Assembly: GCF_000515335.1 (NCBI RefSeq)
Contig: NZ_KI911563.1
Coordinates: 1,523,598-1,587,597 of the forward strand
Direction: 5' to 3'
DNA from: Cohnella panacarvi Gsoil 349
Lineage (GTDB): Bacteria; Bacillota; Bacilli; Paenibacillales; Paenibacillaceae
Length of the DNA stretch: 64,000 nt
Shown: in pieces, positions 50,848 through 59,645 of the stretch
Position numbering within the stretch: position 1 is the first letter of the stretch
Layout: every line of letters starts with the position of its first letter
Program-made: the position numbers and the translations under genes
The notes under the pieces: generated by a model
What the model was told of the DNA's origin: nothing
Database searches by the model: none
The model's input: the letters and a program-made list of their open reading frames with translations, nothing else

Positions 50848-51851
50848 CCTTTGCGGCGGCGAACCGGCGGCAGGAATCCCATCGCTTCCTTCACCTTTGC
50901 CAGCGTCTGTTCCGCGACGGCCGACGCGCGCTCCGCGCCGGCCTGCAAAATTTCGCCGATCGCCCCGGAAGATCTGATTTCGTTGTACTTCGCTTGCAGA
51001 GGAGCAAGCGCGCCAACGACGACTTCCGCCAAGTCTTTCTTGAAAGCGCCGTAGCCTTGCCCCTCGTAAGCGGCTTGGATTTGCTCCAGCGATTGCCCGG
51101 AGCATTGCGCGTAGATGCTCATCAAGTTGCTGATCTCCGGCTTGTTTTGCGCGTCGAATACGATATCCCGACCCGTGTCCGTTTTGGCGCGGGCTATTTT
51201 TTTGCGAATTTCGTCCGGCGTGTCGAGTAGAGCGATATAGCTGCCGGCGTTCGGGCTGCTTTTGCTCATTTTTTTCGTTCCGTCGTCGAGAGACATGATC
51301 CGCGCGCCGACTTTAGGAATATACGGTTCGGGAATGACGAACGTCTCGCCGAACCGGTAATTGAATCTGCCGGCCAAGTCGCGAGTCAGCTCGAGATGCT
51401 GCTTCTGGTCGTCTCCTACCGGTACAAGATTCGTATTGTACAGCAGAATGTCCGCGGCCATAAGCGACGGATAGACGAATAGGCCTGCTCCGATGGCTTC
51501 CTTGCCCTCGGACTTATCTTTGAATTGGGTCATGCGCTCGAGCTCGCCCATATAGGACAGCGTCGTCATGAGCCAGCCAAGCTCCGCATGCGCAGACACG
51601 TGAGATTGCATGAAGATCGCCGCATGCGCAGGATCTAAGCCGGCGGCTACGAACAGCGCGGCGACGGCCTCGCTCTGCTCGCGAAGCGCGGCAGGCTCCT
51701 GCGGGACGGTTACCGCATGCAGGTCGACGACCATGAAGAAGCAATCGTGTTCATGCTGCAGCGCAACGAAGTTTTTCATTGCCCCGATGTAATTGCCTAG
51801 CGTTAGCTTGCCGCTCGGTTGAATACCGGATAAAACGCGTAATTTGGACAT
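50844..51851 (-). CDS. trpS: Tryptophanyl-tRNA synthetase
   Basis: A 335-residue class I synthetase with the HIGH-like motif SGKLTLGNYIGA and the KMSKS loop (TKKMSKSSPN), plus DLHAVTVPQEP and VPVGDDQKQHLELTRDLA. Normal length. ATG 51851 (MSKLRVLSGIQPSG) was chosen over the long frame from 51947, which reads into the T-box. An upstream T-box should induce it when tRNA-Trp is uncharged. Confidence 0.97.
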   Translation of the reverse strand: MSKLRVLSGIQPSGKLTLGNYIGAMKNFVALQHEHDCFFMVVDLHAVTVPQEPAALREQSEAVAALFVAAGLDPAHAAIFMQSHVSAHAELGWLMTTLSYMGELERMTQFKDKSEGKEAIGAGLFVYPSLMAADILLYNTNLVPVGDDQKQHLELTRDLAGRFNYRFGETFVIPEPYIPKVGARIMSLDDGTKKMSKSSPNAGSYIALLDTPDEIRKKIARAKTDTGRDIVFDAQNKPEISNLMSIYAQCSGQSLEQIQAAYEGQGYGAFKKDLAEVVVGALAPLQAKYNEIRSSGAIGEILQAGAERASAVAEQTLAKVKEAMGFLPPVRRRKG

Positions 51852-51869
51852 CTCAATCGTACCCCTTTT

Positions 51870-52135
51870 TTTGAAAATAAAAAAAGCCTTCCTCCGCAAG
51901 GGACGAGAAAGCCGTGGTGCCACCCTAATTCGTTCTGCGCATCGCAAGCCGCAAAACCTTCTGTTCCGTTATCGGAGAACGACCGGAGAGCATGGGAACG
52001 GTTGTGCTCTCGCAACCGTCGTTTCGCTCTCGGCTCCAGGATCCATTCCGCGCAAGGGGCGCACCGGTTTCCAGCAACCACCGGCTCTCTGTGAGCGCTC
52101 CGCATAGACGTACTTGTTCCCTTCAACGCCATTAG
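51870..52135 (-). ncRNA. T-box riboswitch leader of trpS
   Basis: On the minus strand the T-box core AGGGTGGCACCACGGC lies at 51926-51911. It is followed by an imperfect terminator stem and a T-run (51889-51883). A TGG specifier codon is plausible in GGAATGGATCC near 52045, consistent with tRNA-Trp, though I have not folded stem I. Confidence 0.85.
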
Positions 52136-52263
52136 ATGTCAGGTTTTTACCTATTATACGCTTAGCATTGCCATTGTCAACTCATCACCGACAAATCCGT
52201 TCATATTCGAATCTGGCCAAGCATATGCTCTTATAATCCAATTAGGCCCCGGGAAGTGAGTAC

Positions 52264-53190
52264 GTGCATTGGGACTTCGATAAACTGCAGACGTTCAAGA
52301 TCATCTTCATCAGCATCATTCTCGAAGCATTGCCGTTCCTGCTGATCGGCGTGCTCGTATCCGCGATCCTGCAGGCATTCGTGTCGGACAGGCTAATTGG
52401 CAAGCTAACTCCCAGGCATCCGATTACCGGAGCACTATTCGGCAGCCTGCTGGGCATCGTGCTCCCCTTATGCGAGTGCGGCATGATCCCGATCGTCCGC
52501 AGACTGATCCGCAAAGGTCTTCCTGCCTATATCGGTCTTACCTATATCGTCGCCGGACCGATCTTGAATCCCGTCGTCGTAAGCGCTACCTTCGCCGCGT
52601 TCCGCACGAATCGCGAGCTGGCTTACTCGAGGTTTTACTTGGCTTTCCTCGTCTCCTTCGCGCTCGGTTTGTTGCTGTACTCTTTCATGTCCAAAAATCC
52701 GATGAAAGCCGAGTCTCACCACCACCATCAGCACCACCGTAACAATCGCCTTCATGCCTCCGTCGGCAGCAGCGGTTTCATGCACAAACTCGCCCATACG
52801 CCCGGTCATGCTGCCGAGGAGTTTTTCGACATGGGCAAGTTTTTGTTGTTCGGAGCGTTCTTTACGGCCCTGTTGCAGACGGTCATTTCGCGTCAAGCGA
52901 TCGCTGCGGTCGCCGACCACGATTTCGGTTCTCAATTGTTCATGATGGGGTTGGCCTACTTGCTGTCGCTGTGCTCGACGTCCGACGCCTTCGTCGCCGC
53001 ATCCTTCAACTCCTTGTTCCCGCCGACAGCGTTGCTCGCGTTCCTCGTATTCGGGCCGATGGTCGATTTGAAGAGCACGCTCATGCTCCTTTCCGTCTTT
53101 CGGCGCAAATTCGTGCTGGCCTTCATCTTGCTCCTGTTCGCATTAGTATTTGTCGGCTCGTTTCTATTCGGTGAACTTGGATGGGTTTGA
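52264..53190 (+). CDS. YraQ/ArsP-type permease (DUF318)
   Basis: A 308-residue membrane protein with about eight segments and the family signature LPLCECGMIPIVRRLIRKGL, with the paired Cys. IVAGPILNPVVV and the C-terminal SLCSTSDAFVAASF also fit. The central cytoplasmic loop holds a His-rich stretch (SHHHHQHHRNN), suggesting metal contact. Members export metalloid or organic anions in some species. It starts at GTG 52264 after GGGAAGTGAG, with a TATAAT at 52232-52237. It pairs with the TIGR03943 gene, a combination found in Bacillus as ycgR-ycgQ. Confidence 0.88.
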   Translation: MHWDFDKLQTFKIIFISIILEALPFLLIGVLVSAILQAFVSDRLIGKLTPRHPITGALFGSLLGIVLPLCECGMIPIVRRLIRKGLPAYIGLTYIVAGPILNPVVVSATFAAFRTNRELAYSRFYLAFLVSFALGLLLYSFMSKNPMKAESHHHHQHHRNNRLHASVGSSGFMHKLAHTPGHAAEEFFDMGKFLLFGAFFTALLQTVISRQAIAAVADHDFGSQLFMMGLAYLLSLCSTSDAFVAASFNSLFPPTALLAFLVFGPMVDLKSTLMLLSVFRRKFVLAFILLLFALVFVGSFLFGELGWV

Positions 53191-53205
53191 GGAGGGAATG
53201 ACCCG

Positions 53206-54057
53206 TTGAACTTGAAATATCGCCTGCACGAGACTATCCATTATTTTCTTCGCTCGTTCATACTCGCTTCGTTCGCTCTCTTCATCGTCTATCTCGTTCG
53301 AACCGATAATCTGGATCTATATATCGCTGCCAGAATGCAATGGCTTGTCAAGTGCACGGCCTTGGGCATGTACGTCGTCGCCGCTCATCAGCTATACAGG
53401 ACCCTCCAAGCACTCTCGGGCAACCGCTCGCACGCACGCGACTGCTGCGACGATCATACCCACGACATGCCCTCATCTTGGCGAACCGGTCTGCTGCTAT
53501 ACGGCTGGTTCGTGCTGCCTCTCGCCTTGGCGTTGCTCATCCCGAACGGCTTGCTCGGAAGCGCGATGGCCGCCGCCAAGGGGGTTCAATTCCAGGCTGG
53601 GCAGATCGTCATGCCCGAATCTCCCTCCGATCCGTTCCTCCGAAGCTTCGCCAAGTATGGACAAGAGCTGTCGAAGCAAGACCCGATTCGCGTTCAGGAC
53701 GATCGTTTTATCGAGACGCTTACGGCGCTTGATCTATACAAACAAGCTTTTATAGGACGTACGGTGCAAATACAAGGTTTCGTATACCGGGAGAGGGGGA
53801 TGAACAACCGCCAATTCAGCGTCACGCGCTTCGCCATGAGCTGCTGCTCGGCTGATGCGTATCCTTACGGCATACTCGTTAAGGACGATAACGCTTACTC
53901 GATTGAAGAGAATGAATGGGTATCCGTAACCGGTACATTGTCCCTTGCTTCTTACAACGGCATTGAAGCCATACAGCTCGTCGCGAACGACATCCGGTAC
54001 ATCCAGCCGCCCGACAACCCTTACGTATCCCCTGATGTATACTTCGAGCTGGAGTAG
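53206..54057 (+). CDS. TIGR03943 family protein, partner of the adjacent permease
   Basis: A 283-residue protein. Four predicted membrane segments lie in the first 125 residues (SFILASFALFIVYLV, LYGWFVLPLALALLIP among them). The C-terminal half is an OB-fold-like domain (IGRTVQIQGFVYRERGMNNR, FSVTRFAMSCCSADAYPYGI). The first loop has a Cys/His/Asp cluster (ARDCCDDHTHDM) that could bind metal. It starts at TTG 53206 after GAGGAGGG and lies 15 bp after the permease, so the two act together. Substrate unknown. Confidence 0.88.
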   Translation: MNLKYRLHETIHYFLRSFILASFALFIVYLVRTDNLDLYIAARMQWLVKCTALGMYVVAAHQLYRTLQALSGNRSHARDCCDDHTHDMPSSWRTGLLLYGWFVLPLALALLIPNGLLGSAMAAAKGVQFQAGQIVMPESPSDPFLRSFAKYGQELSKQDPIRVQDDRFIETLTALDLYKQAFIGRTVQIQGFVYRERGMNNRQFSVTRFAMSCCSADAYPYGILVKDDNAYSIEENEWVSVTGTLSLASYNGIEAIQLVANDIRYIQPPDNPYVSPDVYFELE

Positions 54058-54077
54058 AAGGCTTCGCAAACAAACGA

Positions 54078-54113
54078 AAACGGGGATTGCTCCTGGGCAG
54101 TCCCCGTTTATTG
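54078..54113. terminator. Terminator between the TIGR03943 gene and the 131-residue gene
   Basis: AAACGGGGA and TCCCCGTTT arms around a 15-17-nt loop, with A/T-rich flanks on both sides; serves convergent genes. Confidence 0.75.
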
Positions 54114-54141
54114 TAAATAGGTTATGTAATGGATCCGGCAG

Positions 54142-54537
54142 TTATTCGTTGGCAACGTCTTTGCGTTCGCTTCGTTTAACAGGCGGTCTGAAAAATACGT
54201 TGGCCATATTGTAGTTAGACTCGAATTGAACGCTTACATAGACTTGGCCTTGCCTTAATACGAAATCGTAAGCGATTTCGCCATGCGTCCAGGTCCGCTT
54301 ATGACGCAATGCGTCCACGGCCATCTGACGCAATTGTTTGACTTGCGCTGGCGTCAGCCCTCCCACGAAGTCCGGTTGCCGACTTCCGCAGTCGAGCGGC
54401 AAATGCCGGATGCCGAAGCGTCCAACCTTATCATCACGGATTTGAAGAACGATTGTCCCTGCAGTTAGTCCCTTAAGTTCTGCCTCAAGTTGCTCTAAAG
54501 CTACATTGACCTGCCTTACCAGTGAAGTTTGATCCAT
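54142..54537 (-). CDS. Hypothetical 131-residue protein
   Basis: A soluble protein with a helical N-terminus (VRQVNVALEQLEAELKGL), a beta-rich middle (TIVLQIRDDKVGRFGIRHLP) and a C-terminal strand region (VYVSVQFESNYNMANVFFRP). GGAGGATATTA precedes ATG 54537, so it is very probably translated. I do not recognise the family. Next to it lies the repeat-rich IS1595-type region. Confidence 0.7.
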   Translation of the reverse strand: MDQTSLVRQVNVALEQLEAELKGLTAGTIVLQIRDDKVGRFGIRHLPLDCGSRQPDFVGGLTPAQVKQLRQMAVDALRHKRTWTHGEIAYDFVLRQGQVYVSVQFESNYNMANVFFRPPVKRSERKDVANE

Positions 54538-54911
54538 TAATATCCTCCTTTGTACTTAAAATGAAAAATTTACCTTTCAGTGACTCAAGACCCATTGTAG
54601 TGGAATTATTTGAGAATTGCAATCTTTTTGTAAAATTTAGTTGTGAAATGTAAATTCCTGTTGATCGGAGGCGCAGCTTTCTTTTCCGCACGCCTTTCAT
54701 CGGTATCCCCTTCGCTCAGGCACCCCCTCTCCTTTATTCCATTACACCGGTATCCCCTTCGCTCAGGAAGCAATCGCCCTGCTCCCTTAAATCGGTATCC
54801 CCTTCGCTCAGGATAAGGAAGGTTGGCGCTGTTTAAATTAAAAAAAAACTTGCAGGAGCAATCTATTTTTGCTAACATTTAGTAGAACACACGTTCGTAT
54901 TTCAGAGGCGG
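54538..54911. other. Repeat-bearing intergenic region upstream of the IS1595-type gene
   Basis: 374 bp without a gene. The middle holds three direct copies of the dispersed repeat; both flanks are AT-rich. No clear promoter for the downstream gene. Confidence 0.75.
54699..54812 (+). repeat. Three direct copies of the REP-like repeat, left of the transposase
   Basis: Copies at 54699-54720, 54746-54767 and 54791-54812 share GGTATCCCCTTCGCTCAGG exactly; spacing is 47 and 45 bp. All point toward the IS1595-type gene. The intervening sequence is unrelated between copies. Confidence 0.95.
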
Positions 54912-55832
54912 GTGAGACTGTTGGAAATGACACTAGAAGAATTCGATGAGTTGTTCAAAACAGAAGAAGACTGCTTAGAAGCACTGTATGCAGCGAAATG
55001 GCCCAATGGCTTCTTATGTCCGAGCTGCTCACATACGCAATGCTATGTCATCAGGTCCCGCAAGCTGCCGCTCTACGAATGCCGCAAATGCAAGTCCCAA
55101 ACTTCCCTTATCTCCGAGACCATTTTTCGCAACTCGCGAACGCCGCTTCGGTCCTGGTTTGTAGCCATATTGCTTCACACGCGATGGAACGGGATCAACG
55201 CTGTCCAATTAGCCGATGCCATTAAAGTAACCTATAAAACCGCCTGGCTAATGTGCCACAAGCTGCGTTACGCGATGAGCAAAGCAGACGCCGATACGCT
55301 GTTAAGCGGAATTGTGCGAATATCCGACGCGTTGATGTACAGACGAATCGTCCCACCCAGAAATTGTATCGAATTCGAACAACCGCTGATGGTCGGATCA
55401 ATGGATAACGAGCGCGGCGAGCCCACACATGTCAAGATCCAAATCTCTCCGAGATCGCTAAGGACTGACAGACACGGATCGCCGGATCCGACGCCTTTCA
55501 TCAACCGCGTAGTTTCTCCGGAGTCTATTCCTCATGCCATCTTTACGAAGCGGCACGGCAAAAATGTAAACTACACATTGGTTGGCATCTGCCGGGACGC
55601 GGAGACATGGATCGCTTGGACGTTTCGCGGCATCGGTCTGAAGCATTTGCAGGTGTATTTGGATCATTTTTGTTACGTCGGCAATAGGCCTAAAGCGGTG
55701 CTCTATCATGAGATATTTAAAGATTGCGTACAACGCAGAGCCATTGATTATCCCACGCTCACAGGTTCCAATCAACGAAGATCATCCAGACCAAACAGAT
55801 CAACGAAACATGAAACAATGCTAGCAGGATAA
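54912..55832 (+). CDS. IS1595-type transposase, probably degenerate or domesticated
   Basis: The N-terminal 90 residues match IS1595/ISXO2 transposases: a zinc ribbon CPSC...CRKC (residues 37-62), SLISETIFRNSRTPLRSWF and KTAWLMCHKLRYAM. The C-terminus GLKHLQVYLDHFCYVGNRPK fits the end of the same family. The middle, which should hold the DDE core (EVDE, VNHS, TNxxE motifs), is shortened and reads SGIVRISDALMYRR, VNYTLVG and AETWIAWTF without the expected acidic residues. At 306 residues with an uninterrupted frame it looks maintained rather than decayed. Short repeats flank it in inverted orientation. It starts at GTG 54912 or TTG 54921. Confidence 0.75.
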   Translation: MRLLEMTLEEFDELFKTEEDCLEALYAAKWPNGFLCPSCSHTQCYVIRSRKLPLYECRKCKSQTSLISETIFRNSRTPLRSWFVAILLHTRWNGINAVQLADAIKVTYKTAWLMCHKLRYAMSKADADTLLSGIVRISDALMYRRIVPPRNCIEFEQPLMVGSMDNERGEPTHVKIQISPRSLRTDRHGSPDPTPFINRVVSPESIPHAIFTKRHGKNVNYTLVGICRDAETWIAWTFRGIGLKHLQVYLDHFCYVGNRPKAVLYHEIFKDCVQRRAIDYPTLTGSNQRRSSRPNRSTKHETMLAG

Positions 55833-55879
55833 GGTCCTTTGTCACTCGCGCAGCACCTGTAACTTCGATCAATCCACTC

Positions 55880-55958
55880 CCTGAGCGAGGGGGATACCGG
55901 TAAAAGGATGCAAATCGGGATTACGACCCATCACTCCCTGAGCGAAGGGGATATCCTT
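55880..55958 (-). repeat. Two copies of the REP-like repeat, right of the transposase, inverted
   Basis: Copies at 55880-55901 (CCTGAGCGAGGGGGATACCG) and 55937-55958 (CCTGAGCGAAGGGGATATCC) lie in the opposite orientation to the left-hand set, so both sets point inward. Both share the flank CACTC before CCTGAGCG. Confidence 0.93.
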
Positions 55959-55974
55959 GTAAAGGACATCAAAA

Positions 55975-56003
55975 AGACCTCCCCCGATCATCGAGGAAGG
56001 TCT
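55975..56003 (-). terminator. Terminator of the oligoendopeptidase gene
   Basis: AGACCT and AGGTCT outer arms with a partly paired interior; the minus strand continues as TTTTTGATG. Confidence 0.75.
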
Positions 56004-56007
56004 GGCA

Positions 56008-57783
56008 TTACTTCGAACAAAGAGCCGCAAAGCGTTCTACATCTTCGACTACCCTGGACACGGCGTCGCGCCAGAATTCCGGTTGATCCACCTGAACGCC
56101 CAGGTGGCGAGAAGCTAGTTGCTCTACCGTCATGACACCGGTGTCTCGCAAGAGCCGATCGTACTTCGAGCGGAAGCTATCGCCTTCCCGCTCCGCGATA
56201 GCGACGAGGCCAGTGCTGAACAAGTAACCGAACGTGTAGGGGAAGTTATAGAACGGCACATCGGTCAAGTAAAAATGGAGCTTCGACGCCCAAAAATGAG
56301 GATGCCACGAGCTGAGCGAATGGCCGAACGCTTCTTGCTGCGCCTCGACCATGAGCTTGTTAAGCTCCTCCGTCTCGACCATCCCCGCTGCTCGGCGCTC
56401 GTAGAACCGCGTCTCGAACAAGAACCTCGCGCGAATATTCATGAAAAACGCAACGGCGCGTTGCAGGCGATCGTCCAATAACGATAGCTTCTCCTGATCG
56501 CTCGCCGCTCTGCTCAGCAACGCATCGCTCACCAAAGCTTCAGCGAACGTAGATGCTGTCTCGGCCACGTTCATCGCATACTCTTGCGCCATCGGCGGAA
56601 GTCCGTCTACGAGCGCAGCGTGATAAGCATGCCCAAGCTCGTGGGCCAACGTAGAGACGTTGCCGGGCGTGCCTGAGTAGGTCATGAAAATTCGGCTTTG
56701 CTCGCTGATCGGAAAGCTCGTGCAGAATCCGCCGGGTCTTTTGCCCGAACGGTCTTCCGCTTCGATCCAGTTATCTTCGAAAGCCTTCCTGGCGAGGTTG
56801 GCCAGGTCTGGAGAAAAACGCTCGAACGCTTCCGTGATGATATGTGACGCTTCGTCGAATGAAATTTTAGCTTGACTCGAAGCGATCGGAGCATCGACAT
56901 CATGCCATGCCAGCTGCGACTTGCCGAAATAGCGGGCCTTTAGCGTCAAATATTTCGAAAGCGGCTCTATCCCCTCCGCTACCGCTCCCCACATCGCATC
57001 GAGCGTCGCTTTGCTCATGCGGTTCATCTTAAGCGGTTCCCGCAACGGATCGTTCCAGCCGCGCATGCCGTAAAGCTTCAGCCGGAACCCGGCCAATCGG
57101 TTTAACGTATCGGCGCAAAGATCCGCTTGCTCAGACCAAGCCTGTTCCCATTTGGCCGCCATCAAGTCGCGAACTTCCGAATTTGCGTCATCCAGCTTGT
57201 TCGCCGCTTGGCCGACGGACAAAGAGGTTTCCGAGTCCCCTTCCTTCCAAGGAATAGAGATACGGCTTACGATCGTGTTGTAATGTTCTCCCCAGCCGTG
57301 ATAGCCATCTACGGCCAGTTCGCTCGCTACGCTCTCAAGCTCCGGAGGAAGCTTCTCCTTAGCCGCCTCGCGAAGCTCGTTAAGAGGAAATTGGACGGCT
57401 GCCCGCGCGGAATCTCCGCTCCACCGCACCCATTCGGCCTCCGGCACCTCTGCCAGCTTCGACTCGAACAAGACTTGCGCTTGCTTGAACTTCGCCGACA
57501 ACGATTGAATGCGTTCCGTCAAAGACACGGCCCTTCGGTCGCTCATCTCCTGAGAGGCGAGACACGACACGAACGCATCCGCTTCTCTCAAATGCGCCAA
57601 ACCTCGCTGTAACCGATCCGTCCACTCCGTCAGTAACTCGTCCCCCGCAAGTTGATCCCCGGCATCTTGCAAGTCCTTCAACAAATCGGCAATAAGCGAT
57701 TCCGTCTGTTGAACGAATGCCGCAAAACGCGGAGAAGAAGAGCCGCCCTCGAACAGCGACTCCAAGTTCCATCTCATATTCAT
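56008..57783 (-). CDS. pepF: M3-family oligoendopeptidase (PepF-like)
   Basis: A 591-residue cytoplasmic zinc peptidase that cleaves short peptides. The zinc site HELGHAYH (near residue 380) and the third ligand in NVAETASTFAEAL are present, with the upstream FMTYSGTPGNVSTLAHE and the C-terminal FPYTFGYLFSTGL typical of the M3B subfamily. Length normal. Two adjacent ATGs (57783, 57777) follow GGAAG; either may serve. It stands alone with its own terminator. Confidence 0.94.
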   Translation of the reverse strand: MNMRWNLESLFEGGSSSPRFAAFVQQTESLIADLLKDLQDAGDQLAGDELLTEWTDRLQRGLAHLREADAFVSCLASQEMSDRRAVSLTERIQSLSAKFKQAQVLFESKLAEVPEAEWVRWSGDSARAAVQFPLNELREAAKEKLPPELESVASELAVDGYHGWGEHYNTIVSRISIPWKEGDSETSLSVGQAANKLDDANSEVRDLMAAKWEQAWSEQADLCADTLNRLAGFRLKLYGMRGWNDPLREPLKMNRMSKATLDAMWGAVAEGIEPLSKYLTLKARYFGKSQLAWHDVDAPIASSQAKISFDEASHIITEAFERFSPDLANLARKAFEDNWIEAEDRSGKRPGGFCTSFPISEQSRIFMTYSGTPGNVSTLAHELGHAYHAALVDGLPPMAQEYAMNVAETASTFAEALVSDALLSRAASDQEKLSLLDDRLQRAVAFFMNIRARFLFETRFYERRAAGMVETEELNKLMVEAQQEAFGHSLSSWHPHFWASKLHFYLTDVPFYNFPYTFGYLFSTGLVAIAEREGDSFRSKYDRLLRDTGVMTVEQLASRHLGVQVDQPEFWRDAVSRVVEDVERFAALCSK

Positions 57784-57858
57784 TTTTTGTTCGCTTCCTT
57801 TCTATTTGCACGCCGCTTCCCGGTGATGTTATCTTAGTACAAGAAAGGAGGGGCTTAC

Positions 57859-58092
57859 ATGATCCCATTCCGTAACAGCTGGCCTTACGATATTACAGGC
57901 AACGACGTCATCGTGCAAGAATGTCCCTTCTGCAAATCCGCGAACGTCATTCTCCCGCTTAAACCCGCCGACGTCGAAAGCTTATACGGCGGGGCGCGCA
58001 AAATCATGCTGGTCTTTCCTTGCTGCCATAACCGCCTTCGCATTATCGATGCGGATTCCGACTATTTGCTTGCGAATCGCCAGATTCGTTAA
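57859..58092 (+). CDS. Small zinc-ribbon-like hypothetical protein
   Basis: A 77-residue protein with CPFC and FPCCH pairs about 30 residues apart, a likely metal-binding knuckle. AAAGGAGGGG precedes ATG 57859 at about 8 nt. Function unknown. It ends 4 bp into the convergent DUF2225 gene. Confidence 0.75.
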   Translation: MIPFRNSWPYDITGNDVIVQECPFCKSANVILPLKPADVESLYGGARKIMLVFPCCHNRLRIIDADSDYLLANRQIR

Positions 58093-58787
58093 CCGCTTAG
58101 CTTCATTTCCTCGGGCAGTTCCATGCCCCGCCCCGTCATCTCCTCGCGGATGTTCTGCCATTGCTCACGGGAAGCCCGAATCATCGAGGCGTCCGTAATG
58201 CTGCGATCGTGAATGACTCTTCCGAACCACTTCACGGCATCGTTGAAATCGCCTAAGCGACGGTGCAAATCTCCGATCAGGAACATTAGCCTTGCGTTGC
58301 TGAGCGATTCGCGCTCGGTCTGAAATACGCTTATGTAAGCGTTAAGCGCGTAGCCTAAAAATCTATTCTCCTGGTCGATATCACCTTTATAACGGAACAA
58401 CCAGGCAATGTGGTGGAGCAACCCCGCGACGACACGGTCCTTCTCGCCGGTAATCTGGGCGGACAGCAACGATAGCTTGTAACACTCCATCGCCTCTTCT
58501 TCCGTTCGCTCGCCTCCGTAATCCTTATGTTGCCATTTGCTGCCTACTTGATCGAAGAAAGCTTTTCTTAATTTATCCGGGAGATGCTCCGTAAAGTTCT
58601 CCGTAGACGCGAAGCCGCAATAAGGACATACGCGCACGACATAGAAATCGGGATTCACTTCTTTAAAGTACGAGCAAAAGTCCGAGTCGGTCCGCACGGC
58701 CCTCTTCAAGCTCGGACGAACGCGGGAGGTTTGAAAGCTCGATTCGCAGCAGTGGCACTTCACTTTGATTTGAAATAGCGGTTCCAC
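58089..58787 (-). CDS. DUF2225 family protein
   Basis: A 232-residue protein with a zinc-ribbon start (KVKCHCCESSF and later VRVCPYCGFAS) and TPR-like helices (EEEAMECYKLSLLSAQITGE, RRLGDFNDAVKWFGRVI). The family is uncharacterised and common in Paenibacillaceae. It starts 18 bp after the truncated haemoglobin gene, so the two are likely co-transcribed. Confidence 0.88.
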   Translation of the reverse strand: MEPLFQIKVKCHCCESSFQTSRVRPSLKRAVRTDSDFCSYFKEVNPDFYVVRVCPYCGFASTENFTEHLPDKLRKAFFDQVGSKWQHKDYGGERTEEEAMECYKLSLLSAQITGEKDRVVAGLLHHIAWLFRYKGDIDQENRFLGYALNAYISVFQTERESLSNARLMFLIGDLHRRLGDFNDAVKWFGRVIHDRSITDASMIRASREQWQNIREEMTGRGMELPEEMKLSG

Positions 58788-58805
58788 GAAGCTTCCCCCT
58801 TTCGA

Positions 58806-59189
58806 TTAAGATGGATCGGTATTGACGAAATGATGGGCGGGGCCCGAAAGCCTCTCGATCATAAGACGTTGCAGCTGTTCCGGAATCGAGGTTTCCGCAA
58901 GCGCGGCCGTCATGCAAGATAACCAGGCTTCGGCACGCTCGGGCGTAATCGGGAACGGCAGATGGCGGGCTCTCATCATCGGATGCCCGTATTCATCGGA
59001 ATAAAGGGAAGGTCCCCCGAAGAATTGGCTCAAAAACATATATTGCTTTTCCATAACCGGACGAATGTCGGAAGGAAATAGCGGAGACAACAACGGGTCT
59101 CGTTGTACTTTAGGATAAAATCTCTCTACGATCTCGCGTACCATCGGCGCTCCGCCAATGGCTTCATATATCGTTGCGTAACTAGACAA
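58806..59189 (-). CDS. Group II truncated haemoglobin
   Basis: A 127-residue 2/2 globin (YjbI/GlbO-like): YEAIGGAPMVREIVERFY, then QYMFLSQFFGGPSLYSDEYG and HPMMRARHLPFPI (proximal His) fit group II. It binds O2/NO and may protect against oxidative or nitrosative stress. TTG 59189 follows AGGAGGGA at about 4 nt. Upstream of the DUF2225 gene on the same strand. Confidence 0.92.
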   Translation of the reverse strand: MSSYATIYEAIGGAPMVREIVERFYPKVQRDPLLSPLFPSDIRPVMEKQYMFLSQFFGGPSLYSDEYGHPMMRARHLPFPITPERAEAWLSCMTAALAETSIPEQLQRLMIERLSGPAHHFVNTDPS

Positions 59190-59302
59190 ATCGTCCCTCC
59201 TGTCGCGCGGATGCTATTAGGATGCTGGACCTAATCATCATGGCTAATGGATCAAGCCTATTATACCACCAAAGTCACATTTTGCCTCTTGAAAAATAAA
59301 AA

Positions 59303-59326
59303 AGATCATCCGAGTTCGGACGATCT
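59303..59326 (-). terminator. Terminator downstream of the 28-residue frame
   Basis: AGATCATCCGA and TCGGACGATCT arms (one internal mismatch); the minus strand then runs TTTTTTATTTTTC. Confidence 0.8.
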
Positions 59327-59354
59327 AAGCGGCACGAGCCGTTGCGTATGGTTT

Positions 59355-59441
59355 TCAAACTTCTTCTTCGGGTCTCATCAATGATTCACGGATGACATAT
59401 ACGAAAGCGCATACAATTAATCCTGCGACTACGCCGGCCAT
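59355..59441 (-). CDS. Tiny single-span membrane peptide (28 residues)
   Basis: From ATG 59441 (8 nt after GGAG) to TGA 59355. The peptide is MAGVVAGLIVCAFVYVIRES followed by LMRPEEEV, one hydrophobic helix plus an acidic tail. An in-frame ATG two codons upstream is too close to the ribosome site. A strong terminator 28 bp after the stop supports transcription. No family recognised. Confidence 0.55.
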   Translation of the reverse strand: MAGVVAGLIVCAFVYVIRESLMRPEEEV

Positions 59442-59645
59442 ATTCATCACTCCATTAAGAAGCAGATTGGATGCAACGGGTTATATGCGTGAATATCTAA
59501 TTTGATTGTACCATATTTCGTTTAGAACGCCATCTTTTTTTGCAAGCGGTTACAATCCTAAATGCCCTTCGATCGCGGGAAACATTGTCCAACCAGGCTC
59601 ATATAAATGGGACAAGAGAGTCATTGCCCATTGGAGGGAACAACA

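Larger units (their letters stand above)
59190..59645. other. Intergenic region containing one tiny gene and its terminator
   Basis: 456 bp. It holds a 28-residue frame at 59355-59441 with a terminator at 59303-59326. The rest, including an AT-rich stretch near 59480-59550 upstream of ylbJ, has no supported feature. Confidence 0.7.
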
